64,000 bases of DNA from Acidimicrobiia bacterium (GCA_022821685.1 JAJEDD010000020.1:62001-126000); one strand, 5' to 3'. Numbered from the stretch's first letter, positions 1 to 11,250 are shown. The notes: generated from the letters alone by a model not told the origin. Program-made: numbers and translations.

Positions 1-1
1 C

Positions 2-3000
2 TGCCGGGTGATGCACCGGCTATCTGGCCTCGGGCAGAGCCGGCCGGCCGACGACCCGCAGCGCGCCCCGGCGGTGGTGGTCGTGTCCGCCCGGGCGCTG
101 GCCCAGTTCGTGGACCCGGCCGCGGCCACCGCCCCGGTCACCGTGCGCCGCGGCGACATCTGCGATCAGTTCGAGCTGGTGCAGCGGCTGGCGGAGTTCG
201 GCTACCGGCGCGAGCACCAGGTGGAGCACCGAGGCGAGATGGCGGTGCGGGGCTCGATTGTCGACATCTTCGCGTCCACCGCCGCCGCGCCGGTGCGCAT
301 CGACTTCTGGGGCGACGACGTGGACAGGATCGCCGAGTTCTCGGTGGGCGACCAGCGCTCCACCGCGCCGCTGGAGCAGGTCGAGATCTACCCGGCCCGC
401 GAGCTGCGGCCCGACAAGGCCATGCGCCAGAGGGCGGCGGCGCTGGTGGCGAGCCAGCCCTGGGGCCGCGAGCAGTGGGACCGCCTGGCCGACGGCGAGC
501 TCTTCGAGGGCATGGAGTCGTGGTGGCCGTGGCTCACGCAGTCGCCTGCGGTGGCGCCTGATGCGATGCCCGGCGGCGGCGGGTCAGCCTGGGGGACGTT
601 GGCAGCCATGCCGCGGCCCGCGGTGGTGGCCGACCTGGTGCCCGATGACGGGGCGATTGTGTTGGTGGAGCCTCGCCGGCTGAGCGACCGCGCCGGCGAG
701 ATCCTGGCCGAGGAGGAGGATCTGGCCGCCGGGCTGGCCAAGACCTGGGGCACCGACGCGGCTGGGATGCCGCGGCTGCACGCAGGCTTCGAGAGCCTCC
801 TCGGAGGCGTCGCCGCGCCCGTGTGGATGATGCCCGGCACGCCCGATTCCCCCAGCACGCCGGCGCTGGCCGCATCCGGCTGGGACCGCACCCACGGCAG
901 CGTCGAGCCGCTGGTAGCCCGCCTGAGTGACCTCAAAGCCAACGGCTACCGCACCGTGCTCGCCGCCCCCGACGCCACCGCCGAGCGCCTGAGCGCGCTG
1001 CTGGCCGACCACGGCGCCCGAGTCGAGCCGTTCGGAGCCAGTCTCCACCGGGGCGCGGTGCTCAGCGACCTCAAGCTGGCGGTGCTGGCCGAGACCGATG
1101 TCACCGGCCGGCGCCGCACCCACCGCACCCCCCGAACCCGCTCGCGAGACCAGCGGCGCTTCCTGGCCGACCTGGCGCCGGGCGCGTTCGTGGTCCACCA
1201 CCATCACGGCGTGGCCCGCTTTGAGGGGATGGTGCGCCGGGCCATCGGCGGCCACGAGCGCGAGTACCTGCTGCTGGCCTACCGGGGCGGCGACCGCCTC
1301 TACGTGCCGTCGGACCAGATCGACTCGATCCGCCACTACACCGGCGGCGAGGCCCCGGCTCTGTCGCGCATGGGCGGCTCCGACTGGTCGGCCACCAAGA
1401 GCCGGGTGCGGGCCGCGGTTGCCGAGGTGGCCCAGGAGCTCGTCGTGCTCTACCAGCGCAGGATGACCACCGAGGGCCGAGCCTGCGGACCCGACACCCC
1501 GTGGCAGCGGGAGCTGGAGGACTCCTTCGAATACTCCGAGACCCGCGACCAGCTCCAGGCCATCGCAGACGTGAAGAACGACATGGAGCGGCCCACACCG
1601 ATGGACCGCCTGATCGTGGGCGATGTGGGCTTCGGCAAGACCGAAATTGCGGTGCGGGCCGCGTTCAAGGCGGTGCAGGACGGCTGCCAGGCCGCGGTGC
1701 TGGTGCCCACCACCCTGCTGGCCCAGCAGCACACCCAGACGTTTCGCGACCGCTGTGCCGCCTTCGGCGTGCGCGTCGAGACGCTGAGCCGCTTCCTGAC
1801 CCCGCCGCAGGTGCGGGAGGTGCTGCGGGGCCTGGCCGCCGGCGAGGTGGACGTGGTGGTGGGCACCCACCGGATGCTGTCGGGCGACGTGAGCTTCAAG
1901 CGCCTGGGGCTGCTGGTGGTGGACGAGGAGCAGCGCTTCGGTGTGCGCCACAAGGAGGCCATCAAGTCGCTGCGGGCCGATGTGGATGTGCTCACCCTCA
2001 CCGCCACGCCGGTGCCCCGCACCCTGGAGATGAGCCTCACCGGCATACGCGACATGTCGCTGCTGGACACCCCGCCCGCGGACCGCCAGCCGATCCTCAC
2101 CTACGTGGGCGAGCACGCCGACCGGCCTGCGGCCGAGGCCATCAGGCGCGAGCTGCTGCGCGAGGGGCAGGTCTTCTACGTCCACAACCGGGTGGCCGAC
2201 ATCGAGCACGCCGCCGCGCGGGTCCGCCGCCTGGTGCCCGAGGCTCGGGTGGCGGTGGCGCACGGCCAGATGGACGAGGGCACGCTCGAGCAGGTGGTGC
2301 TCGACTTCGCCGACTACCGCTACGACGTGCTGGTGTGCACCACCATCATCGAGTCGGGCATCGACATGCCCACCGTCAACACGCTGGTGGTGGACCGGGC
2401 CGACCGGCTGGGTCTGGGCCAGCTCCACCAGATCCGGGGCCGGGTGGGCCGCGCCGGGCGCAGGGCCTACGCCTACCTGTTCCATCCGACCGACAGCGTG
2501 CTCAGCGAGGACGCCTACGAGCGGCTCAAGACCATCGGCGAGGCCACCCAGCTCGGGTCGGGCTACCGGATCGCCATGCGCGACCTGGAGATCCGCGGCG
2601 CGGGCAACCTGCTGGGCGAGGCCCAGTCGGGCCACATCGCCGCGGTCGGCTACGACCTGTACTGCCGGCTGGTCAGCGAGGCGGTGGCCGAGCTGCGGGG
2701 CGAGACCGTGCCGCAACCGCCCGAGGTGAGCATCGAGGTGCCCGTCGACGCCCACATCCCGGCGGACTACATCGGCCGGGAGGCGGCTCGCCTGGAGGCG
2801 TACCGGCGGCTGGCGTCGGTGACCCAGCACGCCGAGCTCAACGACATCGGCGCCGAGTGGACCGACCGGTTCGGCCCCGTCCCCGAGCCGGCCGAGGCGC
2901 TGCTGTCGATCGGCAGGCTGCGAGTGGAGTGTCTCGCCGCGGGGGTGTCGGAGCTGGTGGTCACCCGCCGGGGCGGCCGGGCCCTGTCGGCGCGCCTGGC

Positions 3001-3187
3001 GCCGGTGGACCTGCCCGCCAGCCGCCGAGTGAGGCTGCGCCGGCTCTACGGCGATGGGTCCGTGGTGAAGGAGGACGCCAGGGAGCTGCACGTCCCGCTG
3101 CGAGCCGATGCGGGCAAGGTGGTCGATCAGCTGGTGGAGCTGCTGACCGGCGTGGTGGCACCGGTGGCGGCTGAGCCTGGGGGCTAG
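2..3187 (+). CDS. mfd: Transcription-repair coupling factor Mfd (5' end outside window)
   Basis: ATP-dependent translocase that removes RNA polymerase stalled at DNA lesions and recruits UvrA. The frame is open to the window edge and about 1060 residues are present, against roughly 1150-1200 for the family, so the first ~100 residues lie upstream; the GTG/ATG at 8-13 are probably internal. In order: the UvrB-homology region, the RNA-polymerase-interacting CarD-like domain ([13 protein letters not shown], about nt 1190-1230), helicase motif I (GDVGFGKTE, about 1618-1645), the DEEQ box (VVDEEQRFG, about 1918-1941), motif VI ([11 protein letters not shown], about 2428-2463) and the C-terminal TRCF domain with GAGNLLG near 2595. 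Family assignment is secure. The gene ends 12 nt before the next gene, which has its own -10 hexamer overlapping this stop region. Confidence 0.97.
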   Translation, partial: CRVMHRLSGLGQSRPADDPQRAPAVVVVSARALAQFVDPAAATAPVTVRRGDICDQFELVQRLAEFGYRREHQVEHRGEMAVRGSIVDIFASTAAAPVRIDFWGDDVDRIAEFSVGDQRSTAPLEQVEIYPARELRPDKAMRQRAAALVASQPWGREQWDRLADGELFEGMESWWPWLTQSPAVAPDAMPGGGGSAWGTLAAMPRPAVVADLVPDDGAIVLVEPRRLSDRAGEILAEEEDLAAGLAKTWGTDAAGMPRLHAGFESLLGGVAAPVWMMPGTPDSPSTPALAASGWDRTHGSVEPLVARLSDLKANGYRTVLAAPDATAERLSALLADHGARVEPFGASLHRGAVLSDLKLAVLAETDVTGRRRTHRTPRTRSRDQRRFLADLAPGAFVVHHHHGVARFEGMVRRAIGGHEREYLLLAYRGGDRLYVPSDQIDSIRHYTGGEAPALSRMGGSDWSATKSRVRAAVAEVAQELVVLYQRRMTTEGRACGPDTPWQRELEDSFEYSETRDQLQAIADVKNDMERPTPMDRLIVGDVGFGKTEIAVRAAFKAVQDGCQAAVLVPTTLLAQQHTQTFRDRCAAFGVRVETLSRFLTPPQVREVLRGLAAGEVDVVVGTHRMLSGDVSFKRLGLLVVDEEQRFGVRHKEAIKSLRADVDVLTLTATPVPRTLEMSLTGIRDMSLLDTPPADRQPILTYVGEHADRPAAEAIRRELLREGQVFYVHNRVADIEHAAARVRRLVPEARVAVAHGQMDEGTLEQVVLDFADYRYDVLVCTTIIESGIDMPTVNTLVVDRADRLGLGQLHQIRGRVGRAGRRAYAYLFHPTDSVLSEDAYERLKTIGEATQLGSGYRIAMRDLEIRGAGNLLGEAQSGHIAAVGYDLYCRLVSEAVAELRGETVPQPPEVSIEVPVDAHIPADYIGREAARLEAYRRLASVTQHAELNDIGAEWTDRFGPVPEPAEALLSIGRLRVECLAAGVSELVVTRRGGRALSARLAPVDLPASRRVRLRRLYGDGSVVKEDARELHVPLRADAGKVVDQLVELLTGVVAPVAAEPGG

Positions 3188-3190
3188 AGT
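3185..3190 (+). promoter_or_regulatory. -10 hexamer TAGAGT, leaderless start of the next gene
   Basis: TAGAGT fits the actinobacterial TAnnnT -10 element and ends 9 nt before the GTG at 3200, so transcription would begin at or next to the start codon. It is one of a set of similarly placed hexamers in this window. Confidence 0.55.
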
Positions 3191-3199
3191 TCTGGGTTC

Positions 3200-4126
3200 G
3201 TGAGCCTGGTTCGTTTTCTTGCCGCGGCGGCGGTGTTGCTTCTGGTGGCCAGCTGCGGCGCTTCCGGGGACTCGGCCGCCGAGGTCGCCGGCGCGCAGTA
3301 TCCGGTCGACGACTTTGAGGACTATCTGGCCACTGCAGATCCCGACAACTCCGCGAGGGCGCCCCGCGAGGCGGCCGCGGTGTGGCTCACCGAATGGGTG
3401 TTTTACTCGGCCGTCGAGGCGGAACTAGCCCAGCGGGGGATGGCCGTGTCCAACGATCACGAGGCGCGCGCCGTCGCCGAGTTGACCCAGGCCGATCCCT
3501 CCTTCGTGCCCGGCGCCGGCGGCGGCGATGTGGCCATCCACAATCGGGCGGTGGTACTCGCCGCTCTCGAGTGGGCCGCCCGGGAGGCGCCCGCTGCACC
3601 GGTCGCCCCGCTGCGCCATCTCTGCTCCAGGCACATCCTCATCGAGTCGCAGGCCGAGGCCGACGCCGTGGTGGGCCTTCTCGACGCCGGGGAGGACTTC
3701 GGGTCGCTGGCCGCGGAGCTCTCGCTGGATCCGGGCAGCGGACCGCAGGGCGGCGATCTCGGCTGTGTGCCCGAGGGCTCCTTCGTGGCGCCCTTCGAGA
3801 CGGCCGCCTACGCCACTGAGCCCGGCGGGGTGGCGGTGGCCGAGTCGCAGTTCGGCTTCCATGTGATCGAGGTGATCAGCTCGGGCCCGGCGACCCCCGA
3901 CAATCATCCCCAGATCGGCGCCGAACAGCTCGCCCGCATGGCCGATGACGCCGAGCTGGTGACAGCCGAACGAGCCGAGGCCGCGGCCGAACCCCAACGC
4001 CAAGAACTGCTGCTCGAGCTGCAGGAGACCGTGCTGTCGAGCTACGCCAGCGAAGTGCGCATCGCTGAGCGCTACGGGTACTGGGACTCCCAGCAGTTCC
4101 GGGTGGCCCCTGAACCGCTCGGCTGA
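3200..4126 (+). CDS. Parvulin-type peptidyl-prolyl isomerase lipoprotein (SurA/PrsA-like)
   Basis: Predicted cell-surface lipoprotein with a PpiC/rotamase domain, probably helping folding of exported proteins. The N-terminus has a hydrophobic stretch followed by the lipobox LVASC (Cys about residue 19). After a SurA_N-like helical region, the parvulin core runs from about residue 138 to 225 with SRHILIES, DFGSLAAELSLDPGS, GGDLGCVPEGSFVAPFE and FGFHVIEV; these are standard family motifs. The GTG start is chosen because a TAGAGT hexamer lies 9 nt upstream and the signal peptide follows directly. The next gene, mazG, starts 13 nt after the stop, so the two are probably co-transcribed. Confidence 0.9.
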   Translation: MSLVRFLAAAAVLLLVASCGASGDSAAEVAGAQYPVDDFEDYLATADPDNSARAPREAAAVWLTEWVFYSAVEAELAQRGMAVSNDHEARAVAELTQADPSFVPGAGGGDVAIHNRAVVLAALEWAAREAPAAPVAPLRHLCSRHILIESQAEADAVVGLLDAGEDFGSLAAELSLDPGSGPQGGDLGCVPEGSFVAPFETAAYATEPGGVAVAESQFGFHVIEVISSGPATPDNHPQIGAEQLARMADDAELVTAERAEAAAEPQRQELLLELQETVLSSYASEVRIAERYGYWDSQQFRVAPEPLG

Positions 4127-4139
4127 CCGGGTCGACGGC

Positions 4140-4988
4140 GTGGACGAGAACCGAGACCGAGACGCGGTCGCCGGTGCGTCCCTGCCCCGCCGCGGCAGCG
4201 ACCGTGACTCTTGCACGGACTCTGACGGGGACTCGCGCTCGGGTGCGGACTCTGCTGGTCACTCGGCCGATGGCGGTGGCCTGATCGACGCGATCGTTGA
4301 TCTCGACGAGTTGGTGCGGACCCTGCGCCTGCAGTGCCCGTGGGACCGCGAGCAGACCCACATCAGCCTGCGGCGCTACCTGCTGGAGGAGACCTACGAG
4401 ACTCTGGAAGCCCTCGACGCCAGGACCGATGCCGCCGCCGCCGACGGCGAGGACCTCGACCGGCACCTGTGCGAGGAGCTCGGCGACCTGCTCTACCAGG
4501 TCTGGTTCCAGGCCCATCTGGCCTCGGAGCGCGATGGGTTCGACATGGCCGATGTGGCTCGAGAGGTCCGCACCAAGCTGGTGGCCCGCCACCCCCATGT
4601 GTTCGGCGACGTGCAGGCCGACGACGCCGACGCGGTGCGAGGCATGTGGGATGCCATCAAGCTGCGAGAGAAGGGCCGCGAGTCGGTGATGGACGGCATA
4701 CCGGCCACGCTGCCTGCGCTGCTGCGAGCGGTGAAGGTGCAGAAGCGGGCCGCCGCGGCCGGACTGCTCGCCGACGACTGGCACGACCGCGAGTTCGCCG
4801 ATGTCGAGCAGGCCTTGGCCGAGTTTCGAGACGACCGCAGCGAGCAGGGATTCGGCGAGCTGCTGCTGGCCGCGGTGGAGCTGGGCCGCCGCCTCAAGAT
4901 CGACCCCGAGGACGCGCTGCGATCGGCGGCCGAGCACGCCCGGCGCCGCTACCGGGAACTGGAACAGGGCACCGGCCCCGACGCCTGA
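4140..4988 (+). CDS. mazG: Nucleoside triphosphate pyrophosphohydrolase MazG
   Basis: Hydrolyses (d)NTPs to NMP and pyrophosphate, a house-cleaning activity. The first MazG domain is clear (LQCPWDREQTH, then the metal-binding EETYE cluster and later EELGDLLYQVWF). The second domain is degenerate: the expected EELGDLLF-type motif reads GFGELLLA. The first ~48 residues (GTG start) are a Ser/Asp/Arg-rich low-complexity extension not found in typical MazG, and no other ATG, GTG or TTG in this frame lies closer to the domain. The length, 282 aa, is slightly above the E. coli protein because of this tail. It follows the parvulin lipoprotein gene by 13 nt. Confidence 0.9.
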   Translation: MDENRDRDAVAGASLPRRGSDRDSCTDSDGDSRSGADSAGHSADGGGLIDAIVDLDELVRTLRLQCPWDREQTHISLRRYLLEETYETLEALDARTDAAAADGEDLDRHLCEELGDLLYQVWFQAHLASERDGFDMADVAREVRTKLVARHPHVFGDVQADDADAVRGMWDAIKLREKGRESVMDGIPATLPALLRAVKVQKRAAAAGLLADDWHDREFADVEQALAEFRDDRSEQGFGELLLAAVELGRRLKIDPEDALRSAAEHARRRYRELEQGTGPDA

Positions 4989-5015
4989 ACGGCAAGCGCC
5001 TATACGAACAAGCGC

Positions 5016-5417
5016 CTATACGAAATAGGGGGCTAGGGCCTCAGCCAGGTCGTCGGGGGCGCGGGTCGGCTTGCCCGTGTTGTCGGTGATGGCGGCTCGC
5101 AGCTCTTGGCGGGCCACCACCTCGCTGCCGCGCACGAGACGCTGGCGCCAAGTCGACGAGGCCCGCCGCAGCTCCGCGACCTCGGTCTCGACCGTCACCG
5201 TTTCGCCGGCGTGTACCGGCCGGTCGAACGACGTGTGGATGCGGTTCACCACGAACCGGTAGCCGCGGGCCGCGAACGACTCCAGGTCCATTCCGGCCTG
5301 CTCCAGCAGCTCGATCCGCCCGGTCTCGAAGAACTGGATGTAGGCCGAGTGGTTCAGATGGCCGTAGGGGTCGAGTTCGTAGAACCGGACCTTGACGTCG
5401 ATTCGATGGGCAGGCAT
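5016..5417 (-). CDS. Acyl-CoA thioesterase, YbgC/4HBT hot-dog family
   Basis: Small single-domain hot-dog protein of 133 aa. The N-terminal YELDPYGHLNHSAYIQFF carries the catalytic Asp and the DxxGHLNxxxY signature of the 4-hydroxybenzoyl-CoA thioesterase/YbgC group, so hydrolysis of acyl-CoA thioesters is expected; the substrate cannot be read from sequence. It is convergent with mazG (27-nt gap). The ATG start is supported by a TAGCCT hexamer on the same strand ending 9 nt upstream, which suggests a leaderless transcript. Confidence 0.85.
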   Translation of the reverse strand: MPAHRIDVKVRFYELDPYGHLNHSAYIQFFETGRIELLEQAGMDLESFAARGYRFVVNRIHTSFDRPVHAGETVTVETEVAELRRASSTWRQRLVRGSEVVARQELRAAITDNTGKPTRAPDDLAEALAPYFV

Positions 5418-5426
5418 CCGGCCCCG

Positions 5427-5432
5427 AGGCTA
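5427..5432 (-). promoter_or_regulatory. -10 hexamer TAGCCT, leaderless start of the thioesterase gene
   Basis: On the minus strand TAGCCT (5432 to 5427) ends 9 nt before the ATG at 5417. Same geometry as the other leaderless candidates here. Confidence 0.5.
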
Positions 5433-5455
5433 AGAGCGAGCGCGGATTGATGGCA

Positions 5456-5580
5456 AGCCTCTCACGCCGCAGCGGTGTCAGTCCCGCTCTTGTTCGCTGC
5501 GCTCACGGGCCGCTCGGGCCACGGCCTCGCTCCGTGTCCTGCCTGGATTGCCAGCGGGATCGATCTATCCGCTCGGCCTC
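5456..5580 (-). repeat. Dispersed palindromic repeat family 1, copy A
   Basis: On the minus strand this reads from the left end (GAGGCCGAGCGGATAG) through the core (GAGCGCAGCGAACAAGAGC, the core spanning about 5483-5520) to a right end with CCGCTGCGGCGTGAG. A second left-end-like segment (AGAGGCCGAGCGGGTGG) sits at about 5615-5631, so the copy appears to have a duplicated left end. The whole 330-bp gap between the thioesterase and eno is filled by this element except for the eno 5' region; a TAGAAT hexamer at 5639-5644 could be an eno -10. Confidence 0.8.
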
Positions 5581-5700
5581 CAAGAGCGTGCGAGGCAGGG
5601 CCAAACTCGCTCACCACCCGCTCGGCCTCTAGTGGGGCTAGAATCTGCGGTCGCACCGACGGACGCCGAGGGACTGGACCGGAGCGGCGCCCGAATGTGA

Positions 5701-7466
<1,766 letters not shown>

Positions 7467-7512
7467 AGCCGAGTCCGAGCTTGCGAAGCCGTGGGCTGTG
7501 ACGCTGTGGCTT

Positions 7513-7640
7513 AGAGGCCGAGCGGATAGACCCGTCCAGATTGCGGTTCCCGCAGAGCGTGCAGCGAGGCCGTGGCCCGAGCGGCCCGTGAGCGCAGCGA
7601 ACAAGAGCGGGAATGACAACGCCGCAACGTGAGACGCCTG
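7513..7640 (+). repeat. Dispersed palindromic repeat family 1, copy B1
   Basis: Well-preserved copy in forward orientation: left end AGAGGCCGAGCGGATAG, core with GGCCCGTGAGCGCAGCG and AACAAGAGCGGGAATGAC at about 7574-7616, then the CGCCGCAACGTGAG right part. It occupies most of the 315-bp gap between ftsB and the MoxR gene. Confidence 0.85.
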
Positions 7641-7660
7641 GGAGCAATCCGCGCACGCTC

Positions 7661-7746
7661 TTGGGCGGTCCGTGAGTTCAGTGAACAGGAGCGGGAATGA
7701 CCCCGCCGCGACGCGAGGGGCTCGCACCTAGCCGCGCTCGCTCCGA
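7661..7746 (+). repeat. Dispersed palindromic repeat family 1, copy B2 (partial)
   Basis: A second, more diverged, partial copy directly downstream of B1 in the same orientation (GTGAACAGGAGCGGGAATGA, CCGCCGCGACGCGAGGGGCT, ending CGCGCTCGCTCC, which resembles the right terminal inverted repeat of the copy at 11291-11428). Confidence 0.7.
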
Positions 7747-7780
7747 GGGGTCTGGCTCGCGATGCGGGGATTGGCGGCAA

Positions 7781-7786
7781 TATGCT
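7781..7786 (+). promoter_or_regulatory. -10 hexamer TATGCT that decides the MoxR start
   Basis: TATGCT ends 7 nt before the ATG at 7794. An upstream ATG at 7782 lies inside the hexamer and so cannot be on a transcript starting here; this favours 7794. Confidence 0.6.
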
Positions 7787-7793
7787 CGCGACG

Positions 7794-8729
7794 ATGGCGG
7801 CGGTTGACCTGCGCTCGGTGTCGGGTGTGGAGGATGTGTGGCAGGGGCTTCGAGACAACGCCTACCTGCCCGACGAGGCCCTGGCCACCGCCGTGTACCT
7901 CGCCTTGCGCCTGCGCCGTCCGCTGCTGCTCGAGGGCGAGCCCGGCGTGGGCAAGACCGAGGTGGCCAAGGTGATCGCCGACTGGGGCGGCGGGCGGCTC
8001 ATCCGGCTGCAGTGCTACGAGGGCATCGACGCGGCCCAGGCCGTGTACGAGTGGGACTACGCCCGCCAGCTCATGCACCTCCGTGCCATGGAGGCCACCG
8101 GCAGGGCTCAGGGTGCGGATGAGGCCGCCGTGGCCGATGAGCTCTACAGCGAGCGCTTCCTGGTGCGCCGGCCGCTGCTGGAGGCCATCGAGGCCGGCGA
8201 CGGTCCTGCGCCGGTGCTGCTCGTCGACGAGGTCGACCGCTCCGACGACGAGTTCGAGGCCTTCCTGCTCGAAGTCCTGTCGGACTACTCGATCACCGTG
8301 CCCGAGGTCGGCACCTTCGCGGCTGTCGATCCGCCGGTGGTGGTGATCACCTCCAACCGCACCCGCGACGTTCACGACGCCCTCAAGCGGCGCTGCCTCT
8401 ACCACTGGGTGTCGCATCCCGGCGCGCAGCGCGAGGCCGAGATCATCCGGCTGCGAGCGCCGGAAGTGTGCGACGCCCTGGCCCGCCAGGTGGCCTGCGC
8501 CGCGTCTGCCATCCGCGACGTCGGCCTCTACAAGCCGCCGGGCGTGGCCGAGACCATCGACTGGGCCCGGGCCCTGAACCTCCTTGGCGGCGCCAACCTC
8601 GATGTGGCCAACGCGTCGGCCACCCTGGGCGCACTGCTCAAGTACCGCGAGGACCGCGACCGGGTGATCGAGCACGACCTGGCCGCCATCGTGTCCGAGG
8701 CCGCCACCGCCGCCGCTACGGCGTCATGA
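7794..8729 (+). CDS. coxD: MoxR-family AAA+ ATPase, CoxD-like
   Basis: AAA+ ATPase of the MoxR class, about 311 aa. Walker A GEPGVGKTEVAK (about residues 47-58), Walker B VLLVDEVDRSDDE, sensor 1 VVVITSNRTRD and the arginine-finger region LKRRCLYHW are visible. MoxR ATPases act with VWA proteins as metal-cofactor insertion chaperones; in carboxydotrophs CoxD with CoxE is needed to build the Cu-Mo active site of CO dehydrogenase. Here it overlaps the VWA gene by 4 nt (ATGA), and XdhC, MobA-like and CoxG genes follow. The precise client enzyme is unknown because no molybdenum hydroxylase structural gene is in the window. Confidence 0.88.
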   Translation: MAAVDLRSVSGVEDVWQGLRDNAYLPDEALATAVYLALRLRRPLLLEGEPGVGKTEVAKVIADWGGGRLIRLQCYEGIDAAQAVYEWDYARQLMHLRAMEATGRAQGADEAAVADELYSERFLVRRPLLEAIEAGDGPAPVLLVDEVDRSDDEFEAFLLEVLSDYSITVPEVGTFAAVDPPVVVITSNRTRDVHDALKRRCLYHWVSHPGAQREAEIIRLRAPEVCDALARQVACAASAIRDVGLYKPPGVAETIDWARALNLLGGANLDVANASATLGALLKYREDRDRVIEHDLAAIVSEAATAAATAS

Positions 8730-9931
8730 CTGGGCCGCAGGGGGTTGACGCGGCCGACCCGATCGATGTGGCGGTGGGGTTCGCGGGCGCGCTGCGCCGG
8801 GCCGGGCTGGAAGTGTCGCTGACCTCCGCCCTGCTCTACACCGAGGCTCTGGCGGTGTGCGATGTCGGCAGCCGGGCGTCGGTCTACTGGGCCGGCCGGT
8901 GCGCGCTGGTCCACCGCTTCGAGGATGTCGGCGTGTACGACGCGGTCTTCGGGGCCTACTGGCTGGGCTCTCCGCTGGGCACGGTCGCCCCGGCGGCTGC
9001 GGTGAGCGTGCCGGTGATGCTGCAGGTCGACGAGGCCGGCGACGATTCCGGCGACGAGGAGGAGCCCGACCGCGACTCCGACGTGATCGCGGTTCGCTAC
9101 TGCGCCACCGAGACGCTGGCCACCAAAGACTTCGCTGACTGCACCGACGCCGAGCTCGACGAGGCCCGCCGGCTGATGGAGCGCCTCCGGTTCCGCGGCC
9201 CCACGAGGCCCAGCCGCCGCCTGGAGCCGGCCCGGTCGTGCCGCGGCCATCTCGACGTGCGGCGCACGGTGCGCACGGCCATGCGCTCGGGGGGAGAGCC
9301 GGTGCACCTGCACCGCCGGGTCAGCGGGCGCCGGCCCCGGCGCCTGGTGCTGCTGCTGGACGTGTCGGGGTCGATGGAGCGCTACGCCCGGGCGCTGCTG
9401 CGGCTGGTCCACGCCGCGGTCTCGGGCCGCAGCCGGGTGGAGGCCTTCGCCTTGGGCACCCGGCTCACCCGGCTCACCCGGGAGCTGTCGTCTCGTGATC
9501 CCGACCGGGCGCTGCGGGCCGCGTCGGCGGCGGTGCCCGACTGGAGCGGCGGCACCCGCCTCGGCTCGGGCCTGCGATCCTTCAATGACGAGTGGGGCTG
9601 CCGGGGCATGGCCCGGGGCGCGGTGGCGGTGATCCTCTCCGACGGCTGGGACCGGGGCGACCCGTCCGAGATGTCCGAGCAGATGCAGCGTCTGAGCCGG
9701 GTGGCGCACCGGGTGGTGTGGGTGAATCCCCTCAAGGCCTCGCCTGGATATGCGCCCTTGGCTCGGGGCATGGCCGCGGCGCTGCCCTTCGTGGACAACT
9801 TCGTGGAGGGTCACAACCTCGAGTCGCTGGAACGGCTGGCCGAGCTGGTCCTGACCGATACCGCCCCCCGCCCAACCGCAGCGCTCAGGCATCCGGTTCC
9901 GGCAGCCGTGGGAGCGGAGAGCGCGTCGTGA
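8726..9931 (+). CDS. coxE: VWA-domain protein, CoxE-like
   Basis: About 401 aa, ATG start overlapping the MoxR stop. The C-terminal half is a von Willebrand A domain with the MIDAS motif DVSGSME, followed by TRLGSGLRSF and ILSDGWDRG, typical of the CoxE/DUF58-like partners of MoxR ATPases. The middle has an acidic insert (DEAGDDSGDEEEPDRDSD). The family partners a MoxR ATPase in maturation of molybdenum hydroxylases. The frame remains open upstream into the MoxR gene, but the ATG at 8726 with the ATGA overlap is the natural start. Confidence 0.88.
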   Translation: MTGPQGVDAADPIDVAVGFAGALRRAGLEVSLTSALLYTEALAVCDVGSRASVYWAGRCALVHRFEDVGVYDAVFGAYWLGSPLGTVAPAAAVSVPVMLQVDEAGDDSGDEEEPDRDSDVIAVRYCATETLATKDFADCTDAELDEARRLMERLRFRGPTRPSRRLEPARSCRGHLDVRRTVRTAMRSGGEPVHLHRRVSGRRPRRLVLLLDVSGSMERYARALLRLVHAAVSGRSRVEAFALGTRLTRLTRELSSRDPDRALRAASAAVPDWSGGTRLGSGLRSFNDEWGCRGMARGAVAVILSDGWDRGDPSEMSEQMQRLSRVAHRVVWVNPLKASPGYAPLARGMAAALPFVDNFVEGHNLESLERLAELVLTDTAPRPTAALRHPVPAAVGAESAS

Positions 9932-9989
9932 TGATCCTGGAGCGAGGCGATGCGGCCCATCGGCGGCCCGTGGCCGTGGGGGCAGGACA

Positions 9990-11105
9990 GTGAAGGAGAT
10001 CCTGGCCGATCTGGACCGCTGGCGATCAGCCGGCGAGCGGGCCGCGGTAGCCCGGGTGATCGACCTGGAGGGGTCGGGGCCGCGGGCGCCGGGAGCGGCC
10101 ATGGCCGTGACCGCGGGGGGCGAGGTGGTCGGCTCGGTGTCGGGCGGTTGCGTCGAGGGCGCAGTGGTGTCGGAGTCCCTGGAGGTGATCGACGCCGGCG
10201 ACCGGCGCATCGTCACCTTCGGCTACAGCGACGATGAGGCCTTCGCGGTGGGGCTCACCTGCGGCGGGACCATTCACCTGTTCGTGGAGCCGCTGGACTG
10301 GGGTCCGGTCCATTCCGAGCTTGGCGCAGACCTCGCCGCCGAGTCGCCCGCTGCGCTGGCCACCGTGGTCGAGGGGCCGGGGACCGGGGCCAAGATGCTG
10401 GTGCGGCCCGAAGGCGCCGAGACGGTCGGCTCGCTGGGCGGGCCGGGCCTCGACCGAGCCGTGCAGCGCGACGCCCGCGGCGAGCTGGTGGCGGGCCGCT
10501 CGGGTCTGCGCCGCTACTCCGAGCAGGGCGAATACTCCGAGCAGGGCGAGATCCGCGGCGAGAAGGTGGCCGTGTTCGTGGAGTCGTTCGCCCCTCCGCC
10601 CCGGATGCTGATCTTCGGCGCGGTCGACTTCACTGCGGCGCTGGCCAGGGTGGCCAAGGTGCTCGGCTACCGGGTCACGGTGTGCGACGCCCGGTCGGTG
10701 TTCGCCACTACCAAGCGGTTTCCAATGGCCGACGAGGTGGTGGTGTCGTGGCCCGACCGCCTGCTGGGCGAGGTGGGGGAGCGCCTGGGTCAGCGCGACG
10801 CGGTGTGCGTGCTCACCCACGACGCCAAGTTCGACGTGCCCGCCATCACCTCGGCACTGGCCACCGACGTGGGCTACATCGGGGTGATGGGCAGCCGCCG
10901 CACCCACGACGACCGCACCGCCCGGCTGATGGAGGCCGGAGTGACCGACGAGCAGCTGGCCCGCCTGCGCTCGCCCATCGGGCTCGACATCGGCGCAGCC
11001 ACCCCCGAGGAGACCGCAGTGTCGATCGTCTCAGAGATCATCGCACTGCGAACCGGTCGCCAAGCTCAAGCCCTCTCAGCCACCACCGGCCCCATCCACG
11101 ACTGA
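9990..11105 (+). CDS. XdhC/CoxF-family molybdenum-cofactor insertion protein
   Basis: About 371 aa. The N-terminal XdhC/CoxI domain contains SGGCVEGAVV and LTCGGTIHLFVEPL, the two Cys motifs linked to handling molybdopterin; the C-terminal XdhC Rossmann-like domain has MLIFGAVDFTAALARVAKVLGY and IGVMGSRRTHDDR. XdhC proteins bind Mo-molybdopterin cytosine dinucleotide, promote its sulfuration and insert it into xanthine dehydrogenase-type enzymes. GTG start, 58 nt after coxE. An 18-bp tandem duplication at 10515-10550 doubles the peptide YSEQGE in the linker. Confidence 0.88.
   Translation: MKEILADLDRWRSAGERAAVARVIDLEGSGPRAPGAAMAVTAGGEVVGSVSGGCVEGAVVSESLEVIDAGDRRIVTFGYSDDEAFAVGLTCGGTIHLFVEPLDWGPVHSELGADLAAESPAALATVVEGPGTGAKMLVRPEGAETVGSLGGPGLDRAVQRDARGELVAGRSGLRRYSEQGEYSEQGEIRGEKVAVFVESFAPPPRMLIFGAVDFTAALARVAKVLGYRVTVCDARSVFATTKRFPMADEVVVSWPDRLLGEVGERLGQRDAVCVLTHDAKFDVPAITSALATDVGYIGVMGSRRTHDDRTARLMEAGVTDEQLARLRSPIGLDIGAATPEETAVSIVSEIIALRTGRQAQALSATTGPIHD
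10515..10550 (+). repeat. 18-bp tandem duplication inside xdhC
   Basis: Two copies of an 18-mer (TACTCCGAGCAGGGCGAA/G) differ only at the last base and keep the frame, giving YSEQGE twice in the interdomain linker. Confidence 0.85.
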
Positions 11106-11162
11106 GGCGAGGCCGGACGAGCAAGTTCGACTCCTGTAGCGCCGCATACAACAACGCGAAGC

Positions 11163-11214
11163 GCCGGAGCGCACCCCCCACGCACGCTTGGAGACCGGTG
11201 GGGATGGCTCCGGC
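11163..11214. repeat. Hairpin repeat family 2, degenerate copy
   Basis: GCCGGAGC (11163-11170) pairs with GCTCCGGC (11207-11214), with a looser C-run/G-run pairing inside. It lies just downstream of xdhC. The outer arms match the hairpins at 27077-27128 and 30340-30394. Confidence 0.5.
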
Positions 11215-11250
11215 GTGACCAGCAGCATAGAGGTCGTGCGAGTCCGCTGG

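Noticed and set aside
584..3091. 835-codon open frame antisense to mfd
   Set aside because: High-GC shadow frame. The translation is His/Gly/Ala/Arg-rich with no motif, and the sense strand encodes a clear Mfd.
5456..5640. Small protein genes in the repeat elements (for example the frame reading PVSAANKSG)
   Set aside because: The same peptide appears in several copies because of the repeat; no ribosome binding site or conserved ends when outside the ROK gene.
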